Shown here in pieces: positions 1 through 8,226 of a DNA stretch of 64,000 nt. Each line of letters opens with the position of its first letter. Within the stretch, counting starts at the first letter, position 1. The notes below the pieces were generated by a model. That model saw only the letters and a program-made list of their open reading frames with translations, had not been told where the DNA came from and did no database searches. Source of the stretch: JAXGPX01 sp040766745. GTDB taxonomy: Bacteria > Bacillota > Sulfobacillia > Fermentithermobacillales > Fermentithermobacillaceae. The translations under genes and the position numbers were made by a program. Location of the stretch: positions 620,001 through 684,000 of the forward strand of contig JAXGPX010000001.1 in assembly GCA_040766745.1 (NCBI GenBank), read 5' to 3'.

Positions 1-906
1 CAGGCCCAGCACGGGGCAGTTGACACTATTGCTGTAGTAATTTCTGAGACAAATCGCATATTCGCTGAAGTAGTGCAAGTACTGGAAAATGTCAGAGATG
101 TGGCAGGCGATAACATGGCAGCCTCTGAAAGGGCAACTGAATCAATACAGGTGCTGTCTTCAAGCATGTCCAACATTCAGTCCGCAAACGAGAGCGCTGC
201 TGCCCAGGTTTCAGAACTCCACAGTTTATCCCAAAGCATAAGGCAAATCGTATCTGTGATCGACGACATAGCATCGCAAACTAACCTTCTGGCCTTAAAC
301 GCTGCCATTGAAGCTGCAAGAGCCGGAGAGCACGGAAGAGGTTTTGCCGTTGTAGCAGATGAAGTGCGAAAGCTTGCCGAACGGTCTCTCGCTGAGACAA
401 AGAGCATAGGAGAGTTAATCAATAAAGTGGCATCATCTATCGACCAGACTGTAACCAGTATTACTCAAAGCACTCAGGAAATACAGAAGGGCAGCTCAGT
501 TGCTGAAGATGCCAACACGGTGCTCTCTGAGATAGGAATGGCTGCCACTGGAACACAGCAAGAAGTAAGCCTTCTTATGGCTTCGTTTGAAAAACTTAAG
601 GCAGCATCTGCCCAGACAGAGGCAGCAGCAAATGACATATCGGTATATGCAAGCGAAAACCTGTCAGGCGTTGAGGAAATGGCCATAAGTGCAGAAGAAG
701 TCAAGAGGCTGGTTGAAAACGTTGCGGCTGTATCCCAGGAAAGCGCAGCTGCCATTGAGCAAGTAGCAGCTTCAATCAGGGAAATGGCAGCCGCCACTGA
801 TCAGGTATCATCATCTGCACAAGATCTGGCAGGGCAAGCCGAAACCCTTCAAAGCATAGTCGGAAACTTCAGGGTTCACGGGACTCCTGTTCAAGTAGAA
901 TTCTAA
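1..906 (+). CDS. Methyl-accepting chemotaxis protein, C-terminal part (5' end outside window)
   Basis: The frame is open from base 1, so the start lies outside the window. The visible ~300 residues are the cytoplasmic signalling helices of a chemoreceptor, which relay ligand sensing to CheA/CheW. The highly conserved hairpin tip is present (NLLALNAAIEAARAGEHGRG followed by FAVVADEVRKLAE), flanked by long Ala/Ser/Glu-rich coiled coil. The sensor and membrane segments are not in view, so the ligand is unknown. It is convergent with the ABC-F gene. Identity is certain at family level. Confidence 0.95.
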   Translation, partial: QAQHGAVDTIAVVISETNRIFAEVVQVLENVRDVAGDNMAASERATESIQVLSSSMSNIQSANESAAAQVSELHSLSQSIRQIVSVIDDIASQTNLLALNAAIEAARAGEHGRGFAVVADEVRKLAERSLAETKSIGELINKVASSIDQTVTSITQSTQEIQKGSSVAEDANTVLSEIGMAATGTQQEVSLLMASFEKLKAASAQTEAAANDISVYASENLSGVEEMAISAEEVKRLVENVAAVSQESAAAIEQVAASIREMAAATDQVSSSAQDLAGQAETLQSIVGNFRVHGTPVQVEF

Positions 907-920
907 TCGCCTGTTAGATG

Positions 921-954
921 GGGGGATCTGAGACAGACATGTCTCTATCTCCCC
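921..954 (+). terminator. Possible bidirectional terminator hairpin
   Basis: GGGGGAT (921-927) and GAGACA (930-935) pair with TGTCTC (940-945) and ATCTCCCC (947-954) around a 4-base loop. It lies 15 bases after the chemoreceptor stop, between convergent genes. There is no strong T-run, so the termination role is inferred from position. Confidence 0.4.
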
Positions 955-1086
955 TGATGCCTGCAAAGCCCAAATAACATCAAGATGGTTAAATAGGCGG
1001 CATACCCTGTGTCCGGCATAACGGTTTTCCACAAGTACATAGATGCGACGCCGCGCCTTTCACAGTTCTCCAAACCTTCAGTGCTA

Positions 1087-2997
1087 TCATGCTTCTTGCC
1101 TTCGCTTGGACTCCATAAGGCCTTCCCACGTCCGATAAAGATCTTCCAGTTTTGCCCGCACCAAACCCCATTCTTTAACCGGTATCTCTCCCGGTTGCAG
1201 GTAGGTGTCAGGATTGGCGAGAGCAGATGCTAATTCCTGCTCCCGTTCCTCAAGTTTGGTAATCTCAGATTCAATACATTCAATTTCAGCGTCTAAATCT
1301 GTGCTGTTGCCGGTCTCTTTAGGCGAATCAAGCGTGATGGCTCCGCCGGCCTCTGACTTTGAAGGTGCCTTAGCGGTTGCCTTGCGTTGAGAGTCTTTGT
1401 CAACGAACATGTCTTCAGTTTGGCGGCTTTGCCTAAATGCAGAATAGTTGCCTTCAAAAACCTGAATTCTGCCGTTTTCGAAATATAGCACTTTGGTTGC
1501 AATCCTGTCTATGAAATACCTGTCATGGGATGCGAAAATGATGGTACCTTCAAAATCTGCAACGGCCTCTTCAAGAGCCCTTCTTGATGGCAAATCCAAA
1601 TGGTTAGTAGGCTCATCCAGTAATAGAACGTTGGCGTCTGACAAGACTAATCTGACCAGAGCCAATCTGGACTTCTCGCCGCCCGAAAGATCCCTTACCC
1701 GCTTCTTGACGTCGTCTCCTGAAAAAAGGAACCTTCCCAGTACATCCCGGGCATCTCTTTCCGGTACTCCAAGGCATCTGACCTCATCAAGTACAGTCCG
1801 TTCCGGTGCCGAGAAAGAGAAATCCTGGGCGTAATATCCTTTTCGCACACCTGCCCCCCACTTCATAAAACCTTCATGTGGCTCTACTCCAATCAGGCAT
1901 TTCAGGAACGTAGTCTTCCCGCACCCATTAGGCCCCAATAGGGCAACACGTTCTCCTCTCAATATGAGTGAATCAAAATCGCTGAACAATGCTCGCTCAA
2001 ATTCCTTTGAGAACTGCTTTAACACAAGGACCTCCTTACCGGTGACTCCGGAAGAAGCAAGCCTGAGTCTGAGGGTTGCATGCTTCTTGGGCTTATCTAT
2101 TAGTTCTAACCGTTCAAGCATCTTTTCCCGGCTTCTTGCCTGTCCGACTCTTCTGGCGTTTGCCTTCCATTTTCGAATAAACTCCTGAGTTCGCCGAATG
2201 AGCTCCTGTTGTTCCGAATATTGCTCTTCCTGCCGGCGCAGTTCTTCTTCTTTTTGCTGCATGTATGAAGTAAAATTGCCCCGGTACGCAGCCACTTTCC
2301 CGCTGTCAATTTCCCATATCCTGCCTACAAGGTTATCGAGAAACACCCTATCGTGGGATACCAGTAAAATGGAACCGGGATACCGCACAAGATATGACTC
2401 AAGCCATTCAACGCCGCCAATATCAAGGTGATTGGTAGGCTCATCCAAGAGCAGTACATCCGGCTTTGAAACCAAGAGCCTGGCAAGATTAAGCCTGACT
2501 TTCTGTCCACCGCTCAAGTTCCTTGCCGGAAGGCGCCACGTATCGTTATGAAACCCAAGCCCAGCCAAAATCGCAGCAACTTCATGTTCCAGGCCGTATC
2601 CGCCCATTGCTTCAAACCTGCCCTGGACTTTGGCATATTCTTTAAGAAGCTCTTCGGTATTGCAATGTTGCTCGGCCATTTGCGCCTCAAGCTCTCTCAT
2701 CTTTGAGGCAGCCTCCAAGACTTCGGATTTGCCTGCCATGGCTTCGTCGAACACAGTAGAGTCATAATCGGGGAGCCCCTGGGAAAGATAGCCTAGGCTG
2801 GTACCGGAAGATCTATGGACAAAACCGGAATCAGGCTCAAGCTCACCTGCGATAACCCGCAGTAAGGTAGTTTTGCCTTCGCCGTTGCGGCCAACTATGC
2901 CAATCCGGTCTCCCTTTGCCACTGAAAGGTTAACAGAGGAGAATATGCAGCGAACGCCTATGAATCGTGAAACGTCAGTCAAGTCGATAAGAGCCAT
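1087..2997 (-). CDS. ABC-F family ATPase (ribosome-associated, possible antibiotic-resistance type)
   Basis: A soluble 636-aa protein with two ABC cassettes and no membrane segment. Cassette 1 has Walker A GRNGEGKTT (~36-44), LSGGQ (~161) and LLLDEPTNHLD (~182). Cassette 2 has GPNGCGKTT (~355), LSGGE (~437) and LLLDEPTNHLD (~458). A charged helical linker (~240-300) is the part that contacts P-site tRNA in ABC-F proteins, and the C-terminal coiled coil (~560-636) resembles YdiF/Uup types. Start: ATG at 2997, with GGGAGG eight bases upstream; the open frame continues to 3144 but that stretch looks like leader. The family acts on stalled or drug-bound ribosomes. The gene has its own promoter and a leader resembling those of resistance ABC-Fs. 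A housekeeping role is the alternative. Confidence 0.9.
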   Translation of the reverse strand: MALIDLTDVSRFIGVRCIFSSVNLSVAKGDRIGIVGRNGEGKTTLLRVIAGELEPDSGFVHRSSGTSLGYLSQGLPDYDSTVFDEAMAGKSEVLEAASKMRELEAQMAEQHCNTEELLKEYAKVQGRFEAMGGYGLEHEVAAILAGLGFHNDTWRLPARNLSGGQKVRLNLARLLVSKPDVLLLDEPTNHLDIGGVEWLESYLVRYPGSILLVSHDRVFLDNLVGRIWEIDSGKVAAYRGNFTSYMQQKEEELRRQEEQYSEQQELIRRTQEFIRKWKANARRVGQARSREKMLERLELIDKPKKHATLRLRLASSGVTGKEVLVLKQFSKEFERALFSDFDSLILRGERVALLGPNGCGKTTFLKCLIGVEPHEGFMKWGAGVRKGYYAQDFSFSAPERTVLDEVRCLGVPERDARDVLGRFLFSGDDVKKRVRDLSGGEKSRLALVRLVLSDANVLLLDEPTNHLDLPSRRALEEAVADFEGTIIFASHDRYFIDRIATKVLYFENGRIQVFEGNYSAFRQSRQTEDMFVDKDSQRKATAKAPSKSEAGGAITLDSPKETGNSTDLDAEIECIESEITKLEEREQELASALANPDTYLQPGEIPVKEWGLVRAKLEDLYRTWEGLMESKRRQEA

Positions 2998-3005
2998 CAA
3001 AAAAA

Positions 3006-3070
3006 CCTCCCTGGTGGAACATGTGTTCGTACTTAAGGGCGCACTACAACCAACGAGGGTTAAACCCGCG
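3006..3070 (-). promoter_or_regulatory. Candidate translational attenuator of the ABC-F gene
   Basis: Read on the minus strand, CGCGGG-TTTAA-CCCTCG (3070-3054) can fold as a short hairpin spanning the leader-peptide stop codon. The overlapping CCTCGTTGG (3058-3050) can instead pair with CCAGGGAGG, which contains the ABC-F Shine-Dalgarno GGGAGG (3011-3006). The two pairings exclude each other. This is the expected layout for ribosome-stalling control of an ABC-F gene. The pairings were found by eye; no energies were computed. Confidence 0.4.
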
Positions 3071-3095
3071 TCATATGGCCCTTCGAACTTGCCAT
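3060..3095 (-). CDS. Putative 11-aa leader peptide MASSKGHMTRV
   Basis: ATG at 3095 follows AAAGGAG (3111-3105) with nine bases of spacing, and the frame ends at TAA (3062-3060). Its frame differs from that of the ABC-F gene. It sits in the ~150-nt leader downstream of a good promoter, and its stop codon lies inside the hairpin of the candidate attenuator. Short leader peptides of this kind control several ribosome-protection ABC-F genes. Translation is not shown. Confidence 0.45.
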   Translation of the reverse strand: MASSKGHMTRV

Positions 3096-3156
3096 CCAGG
3101 TAGGCTCCTTTCGTGAAATCCCTAAGTGCAGTATTTTCCGCCAATATGCATTTTCC

Positions 3157-3186
3157 ATACTACCATCTTGGTATCGTAAGAGTCAA
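3157..3186 (-). promoter_or_regulatory. Predicted sigma-A promoter of the ABC-F gene
   Basis: Minus strand: TTGACT (3186-3181), an 18-base spacer, then TAGTAT (3162-3157). Transcription would start near 3150 and give a leader of about 150 nt before the ABC-F start codon. It lies just past the ubiB stop, so the ABC-F gene need not rely on upstream transcription. Confidence 0.5.
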
Positions 3187-3192
3187 CGCACT

Positions 3193-4800
3193 TCACATCT
3201 TTCCAGAACGGAGAATAGATACAAGAACCCACAAACTTGCAACTCCTGCGCCTACGTATCCTACGAGCCCCAGAACAGGAACACCGGCCACTAAAGGGCC
3301 TGCTCTGGCATTCACAACCAGCGAAGATGCCACAATCAAAGAAGACAGCATGATTCCCATAACTATCTTGTTCACCATTCTATGCAGTTCTACTATGATC
3401 CTGTCCAGGCTGCGGCCATACAGTCCAACTCTAAGCCTGCCGCTCACCGCAGAGTCAAGTAATTCGACAATTTTGGGCAGAACCTCAGGTGCCGCCTGAA
3501 GAGATCTGTAAATGTCATGGATTTGCCTTCTCAACTCAGAAACCATATTTTCCCTTGACTTCAGGTATTCCCTGGCGTACGGGGCGGCAACTTCCATCAC
3601 ACTAATGCCAGGAGAAATTCTGGCCACTACACCCTCAAGGGTAACAAGCGCTCTTAAGAGCATTGTCATTTCCCGGGGCATTGAAATTTCATTGGCTCTG
3701 CAAATAGCAAACACTTCGTGGATTAGACGAGATAGATCGAGCTCAGACGCAGAAATCTCTACGTAATTGGCATACATTTTCTCCACATCTGCCCTAAGCC
3801 TCTCGTAATCTATACTTCCCCCTCTCGCCCCAATTCCCATAACCGCCCGGGATATGGCGTCAATATCTGCTTTTGCAACCCCCACAATGAGCATGTTAAA
3901 AAACCTTCTGGAGGCACCTTGAAGGCTCCCCATCATACCGAAGTCGATATACGCAATTTTCCCTTCATGGATAATTATGTTGCCAGGGTGTGGATCCGCA
4001 TGAAAAAAACCGTCTCGCAGGACTTGCTTTACGAAGTGGGACGTAAGTTTCCTACCTATAGAGTCAAGTTCGTAACCGCTCATCTTGAGTCCCGCCGTAT
4101 CGCTCAACTTGACTCCTGAGATATACTCCATTACGATTACCTGCGGTGTAGTATACTTCTCAAATACCCTGGGCACCATTACGTAATCTACATCGCTGTT
4201 ATTTTCCTTAAAGCGTTTGATATTGACAGACTCGTTAAGGAAATCAAGTTCCTCCTGAGTGGTTCTCCAGAGTTCGTCAAGAATCTTCTCAGGGTCTATG
4301 ACAGTTGGCTTCTTGCTAGCACCAATCCAGGCCATAGGATTACCAAGCTTCATGAGTCTAACTGCACGCCTGAGCAACGCAATATCTGTTTCCATGGTTT
4401 CCCGTATGCCGGGACGCTGAACCTTTACTGCAACGCTCACTCCACCTGCAAGAACAGCCCGGTGAACCTGAGCGATCGATGCACTGGCAAGAGGTACAGG
4501 GTCAAATTCAAGAAAAATATCACCAAGCGGCATGCTAAGGCTGTTTTCTGTAACATATGCCACTACATCAAATTCCATTGGGTTGACATCATCTTGCAGG
4601 TTTGCCAATTCCTCCACAAAGGGAGCCGGTAGAAGGTCAGGCCGAGTAGAGAGTATCTGGCCAATTTTCACGAAAGTCGGGCCTAGCTCTTCAAAGGCCA
4701 TACGAAGTTTGGCCGGGCTGCCCAACCCTCTCTTGAAACCGTGCCTGGAGAATACATGAACAATGTCTCTTAACCGTTGCCTTTCCTGCCTTGAGTCCAC
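3193..4800 (-). CDS. UbiB/AarF (ABC1) family atypical kinase
   Basis: A 535-aa protein kinase-like ATPase of the ABC1/ADCK/UbiB family, linked in other organisms to quinone or isoprenoid lipid metabolism. Visible family features: KxGQ-like FVKIGQILSTRPDLLP (~50-65), the Ala-rich loop PLASASIAQVHRA, VAVKVQRPG with the nucleotide-binding Lys, the catalytic-loop region FFHADPHPGNIII, and YIDFGMMG. Two hydrophobic segments at the C terminus (~488-530) suggest membrane anchoring. Start is a GTG at 4800 with only a weak AGCAGG upstream; the family N terminus (RLRDIVHVFSRHGF) begins right there. In an anaerobe its lipid substrate is uncertain. Confidence 0.88.
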   Translation of the reverse strand: MDSRQERQRLRDIVHVFSRHGFKRGLGSPAKLRMAFEELGPTFVKIGQILSTRPDLLPAPFVEELANLQDDVNPMEFDVVAYVTENSLSMPLGDIFLEFDPVPLASASIAQVHRAVLAGGVSVAVKVQRPGIRETMETDIALLRRAVRLMKLGNPMAWIGASKKPTVIDPEKILDELWRTTQEELDFLNESVNIKRFKENNSDVDYVMVPRVFEKYTTPQVIVMEYISGVKLSDTAGLKMSGYELDSIGRKLTSHFVKQVLRDGFFHADPHPGNIIIHEGKIAYIDFGMMGSLQGASRRFFNMLIVGVAKADIDAISRAVMGIGARGGSIDYERLRADVEKMYANYVEISASELDLSRLIHEVFAICRANEISMPREMTMLLRALVTLEGVVARISPGISVMEVAAPYAREYLKSRENMVSELRRQIHDIYRSLQAAPEVLPKIVELLDSAVSGRLRVGLYGRSLDRIIVELHRMVNKIVMGIMLSSLIVASSLVVNARAGPLVAGVPVLGLVGYVGAGVASLWVLVSILRSGKM

Positions 4801-4838
4801 CCTGCTCTCTCACCGCTCTGAACCAATATACGATTCCT

Positions 4839-4873
4839 AACCGGAAACCTTGCCGTTTTGATTGTTTCCGGTT
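4839..4873. other. 10-bp inverted repeat upstream of the UbiB-like gene
   Basis: AACCGGAAAC (4839-4848) and GTTTCCGGTT (4864-4873) are perfect arms around a 15-base loop. It lies in the 176-bp gap between the DUF2935 gene and the UbiB-like gene. No T-run follows on either strand, so it could be a leader hairpin, an mRNA processing site or an operator. Confidence 0.45.
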
Positions 4874-4976
4874 TGGGGCTTGCTCAATCAAAAACCATAG
4901 ATAGGCCTTAGAGGTGTGTCCTTCGGGCAAACGACCAGTAACCCCCAATGCCCCTCACAATACCTGGCAGGCTATG

Positions 4977-5810
4977 CTATGGCCTCGGTGCAGGCGCTTC
5001 AAACCTTCCTAGTTCCTCCCTTATCACTCTCAGATCCTCGAGGAATTTGTCTGCCTCCCTTCTTACGTGGTCTGCAAGAAGAGGTGAAGGGATGGCACTT
5101 AATACTTTGCATTGCAATAACAGTTGGTATACATGGGCTTTTGCGTCACGCAGTTGGCGGACCGGTTCTACGATCTCGTCTGTAAATCTTATGGCTGTAT
5201 TGAAATAGTCGGGATCGACCTCTGACATGGATTCAAGGTCTCGTGCTGTTTCCAGCGCTTCGGCAAAACGAATCCGCATGGCCTCAAGGCCACTTAGTAA
5301 CGCCCGTTCCGACGGATCCAAGAGGTGCTGGGTAAACTCTATGTGCTCTTTCATGATCCGCAGCCAGAACACTTCCTCTTCCAGCAGTTGAGCAAGGAGA
5401 TAACGGCCCGGCCTTGTCAAACTGCCAATTTCCAGCAATCTCAAGAAACGCACAGCTTCTCTTCTAATATGATCAATCAGCAACGGAAATAGGTTTGGGC
5501 GAAGTTCACATTGAAGCTGTAGCCGTAATATGTGCCCTTTGAATTCAATGAGATCTGACACAATGGACCTGAGTTCCTGAACCAATCTTGAATCCAGGTT
5601 CCGCCGGGTCCTGAGGACTTCCTCTAGTGCAGAGAGTTCGTCAAAGAATCTTTCAGCTTCAAAGATCAGGTCCGGCCGGTCACACGGCAGTCCTAACTTG
5701 ATGAAGAGCGAATGCTCCTTGAATATTCTTATCCAAAAACGGCTTTCCTGAAGAAGATCAATCCTCGGGCCACCGGCTAGACCCTTGCTCTCAGACGTAC
5801 CTTCAAGCAC
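4977..5810 (-). CDS. DUF2935 domain protein
   Basis: A 277-aa all-helical protein with two repeats of the DUF2935 pattern: ESRFWIRIFKEHSLFIKLGL (~21-40) and EEVFWLRIMKEHIEFTQHLL (~148-167). Each is followed by a second helix pair with conserved His/Arg/Glu (DHIRREAVRFLRLLE and DHVRREADKFLEDLR). The regular E..FW..I..EH pattern suggests buried His/Glu metal ligands, but no function is established that I know of. The family is common in Bacillus and Clostridia. Start: GTG at 5810, with GGAGG eight bases upstream. Confidence 0.85.
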   Translation of the reverse strand: MLEGTSESKGLAGGPRIDLLQESRFWIRIFKEHSLFIKLGLPCDRPDLIFEAERFFDELSALEEVLRTRRNLDSRLVQELRSIVSDLIEFKGHILRLQLQCELRPNLFPLLIDHIRREAVRFLRLLEIGSLTRPGRYLLAQLLEEEVFWLRIMKEHIEFTQHLLDPSERALLSGLEAMRIRFAEALETARDLESMSEVDPDYFNTAIRFTDEIVEPVRQLRDAKAHVYQLLLQCKVLSAIPSPLLADHVRREADKFLEDLRVIREELGRFEAPAPRP

Positions 5811-5971
5811 AGCCTACGCCTCCTTACGAATGTAATTTACATATTGTATGAAGAAACTGCCATGTGAGTTAACTTAAGAACTGAACAAAGCCACTATCCA
5901 CAGACTTGAGGTAAAATGACATAAGGCACCAACAGAAGTGAATAGAATCACTGTCAGGGAGAGGGTTACCA

Positions 5972-6562
5972 ATGGCCAGGCTGTTCAGAGGAAGGCATAG
6001 TAAACTAAGACTTGTTCCTTCAACCTTATCCAAAGAAGACTTTCAAAGAGTATACGACCTTATGGACACACATCCCATGGATTCAGATTGTGGAATTCTG
6101 TGCGGTTCGCTGTGCTGTACCGAGTATGAACCTGGAGTAGGTATGTATCTTCTACCGGGAGAAGACGAAATGTTTGACGGCAAAGAGCCGTGGCTTAAGT
6201 GGGAATTCGCAAAAGCTCAAGATCATGATTTCCCGCCGGATTGGAAAGGGCTGGTTGCTTTCATTATGTGTAACGGAACCTGCCCTCGCGACAGACGGCC
6301 GGTTCAATGTAGGACCTTTCCTCTCATGCCATACCTAGATCCAGAAGGAAACCTACAGGTAAAGATCGATCGCCTTTCAGGTATATTGATATGTCCCCTG
6401 GTTCAGCGCCCAGAACAACATCCCTTGAGGCCAGAGTTTCATGCAGCAGTTCTGTCTGCGTGGCAAATTCTGATCAAGGATCCCCTTATCCGCAGCGATG
6501 TTTGGCAGCAATCAAGGGAGTTAGATAAAGATGAGTCTTCCCCGTGGAGAAGACTCTTTTGA
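5972..6562 (+). CDS. Conserved cysteine-rich protein, possible metal-binding (YkgJ-like)
   Basis: A 196-aa soluble protein. Cysteines cluster as CGILCGSLCC (~40-49), CNGTCP (~110-115), QCRTFP (~122-127) and ICPL (~147-150), the pattern of the Fe/Zn-chelating CxxCxxxCC families such as YkgJ. LLPGEDEMF and WEF resemble conserved positions of Clostridial hypothetical proteins of this type. ATG at 5972 follows GGGAGAGGG. It is transcribed alone, and its last codons form a terminator. The function is unknown; metal binding is inferred only from the cysteines. Confidence 0.65.
   Translation: MARLFRGRHSKLRLVPSTLSKEDFQRVYDLMDTHPMDSDCGILCGSLCCTEYEPGVGMYLLPGEDEMFDGKEPWLKWEFAKAQDHDFPPDWKGLVAFIMCNGTCPRDRRPVQCRTFPLMPYLDPEGNLQVKIDRLSGILICPLVQRPEQHPLRPEFHAAVLSAWQILIKDPLIRSDVWQQSRELDKDESSPWRRLF
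6533..6560 (+). terminator. Intrinsic terminator built into the end of the Cys-rich gene
   Basis: GAGTCTTC (6533-6540) and GAAGACTC (6549-6556) form a perfect 8-bp stem with an 8-base loop, followed by TTTT (6557-6560). The hairpin encodes the last residues of the protein and the T-run overlaps the stop region. The next gene is convergent. Confidence 0.6.
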
Positions 6563-6597
6563 TTACCTTCTATCTAAATCTTTCAGGGGAAGCTCGA

Positions 6598-7815
6598 TTA
6601 CATAGCCAATCTTAGCAAGGTCCTAAGCAGCACATTTGCTCCGTTGATACAGTCTTCCGGCCCAGTCCATTCATCAGGACTGTGGCTTATCCCGTGTCTG
6701 CTGGGCACAAAGATCATGGCTGTGGGTAAATATTTTGCAAATACAGCCGCATCATGTGATGCTCCTGAAGGCATTGGCCTGGCCTTGAATCCAAGGCTTG
6801 TGGCTGCATCAAATATAACTGCCTGAATCTCACTGTCCATCTTTGCAGACGGAGTCTTAGAAACCGGCGTAAGCTCCACATCCAGCTGCCGGCTTCTAGC
6901 AATATTTCTGGCCTTTTCCATCAAAGCCTCCAGGACTCTGTCGGCGACGTCAGGTTCCAGATCCCTAACTTCAATGCTGACCCTAACATATCCTGGGATT
7001 ACATTGCGGGCACCAGGAAATACGTCTACCTGCCCACACGTGCCAACCGTAAAATCCGAACCATATTCCCGGACTGTACCGGGTACTTCAAGAATCAACG
7101 CAACAGCCCCGAGGAGAGCATCTTTTCGCTGAGCCATAGGAGTGGTACCTGCGTGATTAGGTACGCCCTTGAACGCAATATCCAGATTATGTATTCCCAC
7201 AATCCCTTCTACAACTCCAATATGCTCTTTGGTACTATCCAGCACTCCTCCCTGCTCTATGTGAAGTTCCAGGTAGCAGACATACTCAGAAGGCTGAAAA
7301 GGCCGCTGGCTTCCTGCGGGCCCAATCCCCATCAAACCGGCCTTCTTTATAACCGGGCCTACTAACTCCTGTTCAGCCTCACTAATTCCTTCTGCAAAAT
7401 AGCGGCTTCCAAAAAGGCCGCCCCCTGCTTGAGTTCCCTCTTCATTTGAGAAAGCGGCTACCTGAATTCCGTGGGCAAATTTAACATTGTGCTCTTTCAT
7501 AGTTTGAGCACACTCAAGGGCTGCAAGCACTCCTAAAGCACCGTCAAACATCCCACCGTTAGGCACTGTATCAAGGTGTGAGCCTACCAGAATCTTCTTC
7601 GTGCTTGATGACGGTATGCTGCCAAGAACGTTTCCTACATGGTCGATATGAGCATCCAACCCAGCTGTCTGCATTTTCTCAAGAAGCCATCTCCTGGCTT
7701 CCATGTCTGCCAGGCTGAACGAAACCCTGGATACTCCATTTGTCGTCGTGCCTATCTTGCCAAGTTCCAGTATGTTATTCCATAGCCTCTGCCCATTTAC
7801 TGCATACTCAGTCAT
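6598..7815 (-). CDS. M20 family amidohydrolase (N-carbamoyl-L-amino acid hydrolase / allantoate amidohydrolase type)
   Basis: A 405-aa Zn-dependent amidase that removes carbamoyl or ureido groups, as in hydantoin or purine-nitrogen salvage. Metal and catalytic motifs: GSHLDTVPNGGMFDGALG (His, Asp), FSNEEGTQAGGG (paired Glu), ELHIEQG, HAGTTPMAQRKDAL (dimerisation-lid region) and SGASHDAAVFAK (last metal His). Start: ATG at 7815, with GGAG ten bases upstream, which gives the usual ~410-aa length beginning near NGQRLW. The frame stays open for 95 more codons to 8100 (separate entry). The exact substrate cannot be told from sequence. Confidence 0.88.
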   Translation of the reverse strand: MTEYAVNGQRLWNNILELGKIGTTTNGVSRVSFSLADMEARRWLLEKMQTAGLDAHIDHVGNVLGSIPSSSTKKILVGSHLDTVPNGGMFDGALGVLAALECAQTMKEHNVKFAHGIQVAAFSNEEGTQAGGGLFGSRYFAEGISEAEQELVGPVIKKAGLMGIGPAGSQRPFQPSEYVCYLELHIEQGGVLDSTKEHIGVVEGIVGIHNLDIAFKGVPNHAGTTPMAQRKDALLGAVALILEVPGTVREYGSDFTVGTCGQVDVFPGARNVIPGYVRVSIEVRDLEPDVADRVLEALMEKARNIARSRQLDVELTPVSKTPSAKMDSEIQAVIFDAATSLGFKARPMPSGASHDAAVFAKYLPTAMIFVPSRHGISHSPDEWTGPEDCINGANVLLRTLLRLAM

Positions 7816-8226
7816 AAACAGATCACTCCACATAAATACAATATGCTTGAAAGAACACATTTTCCGTTCCAGGCGAACCTGGCCTTCTATTGCATGCTTG
7901 AAAAATCCTTTCTCCTCACTGAAGACCTGGGTTATTTCTATATCATAGACATGAAACCCTCCCATCATGGCACCGGCGTACTCAAATGCACCCCATTGGG
8001 AATCAATAACGTTAAACCCCTTCCAACAATGAATTACCTGGCAGGTTTCAGGGTAAATCTCAAGAGGTGATGCTTTTGCTTCTGAAAAGGCCAAGTCCAT
8101 TCATGCAAATCGTGCCTGGAAGGTTAGGTATCCTTCCATCTGCTTGATTTTTCATGTATAAATTGGATAGGCGGCAATTTCTCTAGGGTTTATACATCAC
8201 TATCTAGCAATAAGGAGTGAAGCGAT
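7816..8226. other. 411-bp gap: open in-frame extension, hairpin and inverted repeat
   Basis: On the minus strand 7816-8100 continues the amidohydrolase frame without a stop (95 codons, first ATG at 8100). That peptide matches no part of the M20 family that I recognise. TGGAAGG (8117-8123) and CCTTCCA (8132-8138) form a 7-bp hairpin. A 9-bp inverted repeat sits at 8154-8197. No RNA gene is visible. Confidence 0.5.
8154..8197. promoter_or_regulatory. Inverted repeat ATGTATAAA / TTTATACAT upstream of rubrerythrin
   Basis: Perfect 9-bp arms at 8154-8162 and 8189-8197 are separated by 26 bp and end 29 bp before the rubrerythrin start. Both arms contain -10-like TATAAA/TATACA sequence. Possible operator or paired half-sites for a redox or peroxide regulator. 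It is not a PerR box as I know it, so the regulator is unknown. Confidence 0.4.

Noticed and set aside
2998..3144. N-terminal extension of the ABC-F protein to ATG 3144
   Set aside because: The extra 49 residues match no ABC-F sequence, ATG 3144 has no ribosome site, and an ideal site precedes ATG 2997.
2998..3150. Known riboswitch in the ABC-F leader
   Set aside because: I compared it by eye with fluoride, guanidine, ZTP, preQ1 and yybP-ykoY cores and none fit; the leader-peptide model explains it better.
4801..4976. Possible cobalamin or c-di-GMP riboswitch upstream of the UbiB-like gene
   Set aside because: A 10-bp hairpin is clear but no conserved riboswitch core could be found.
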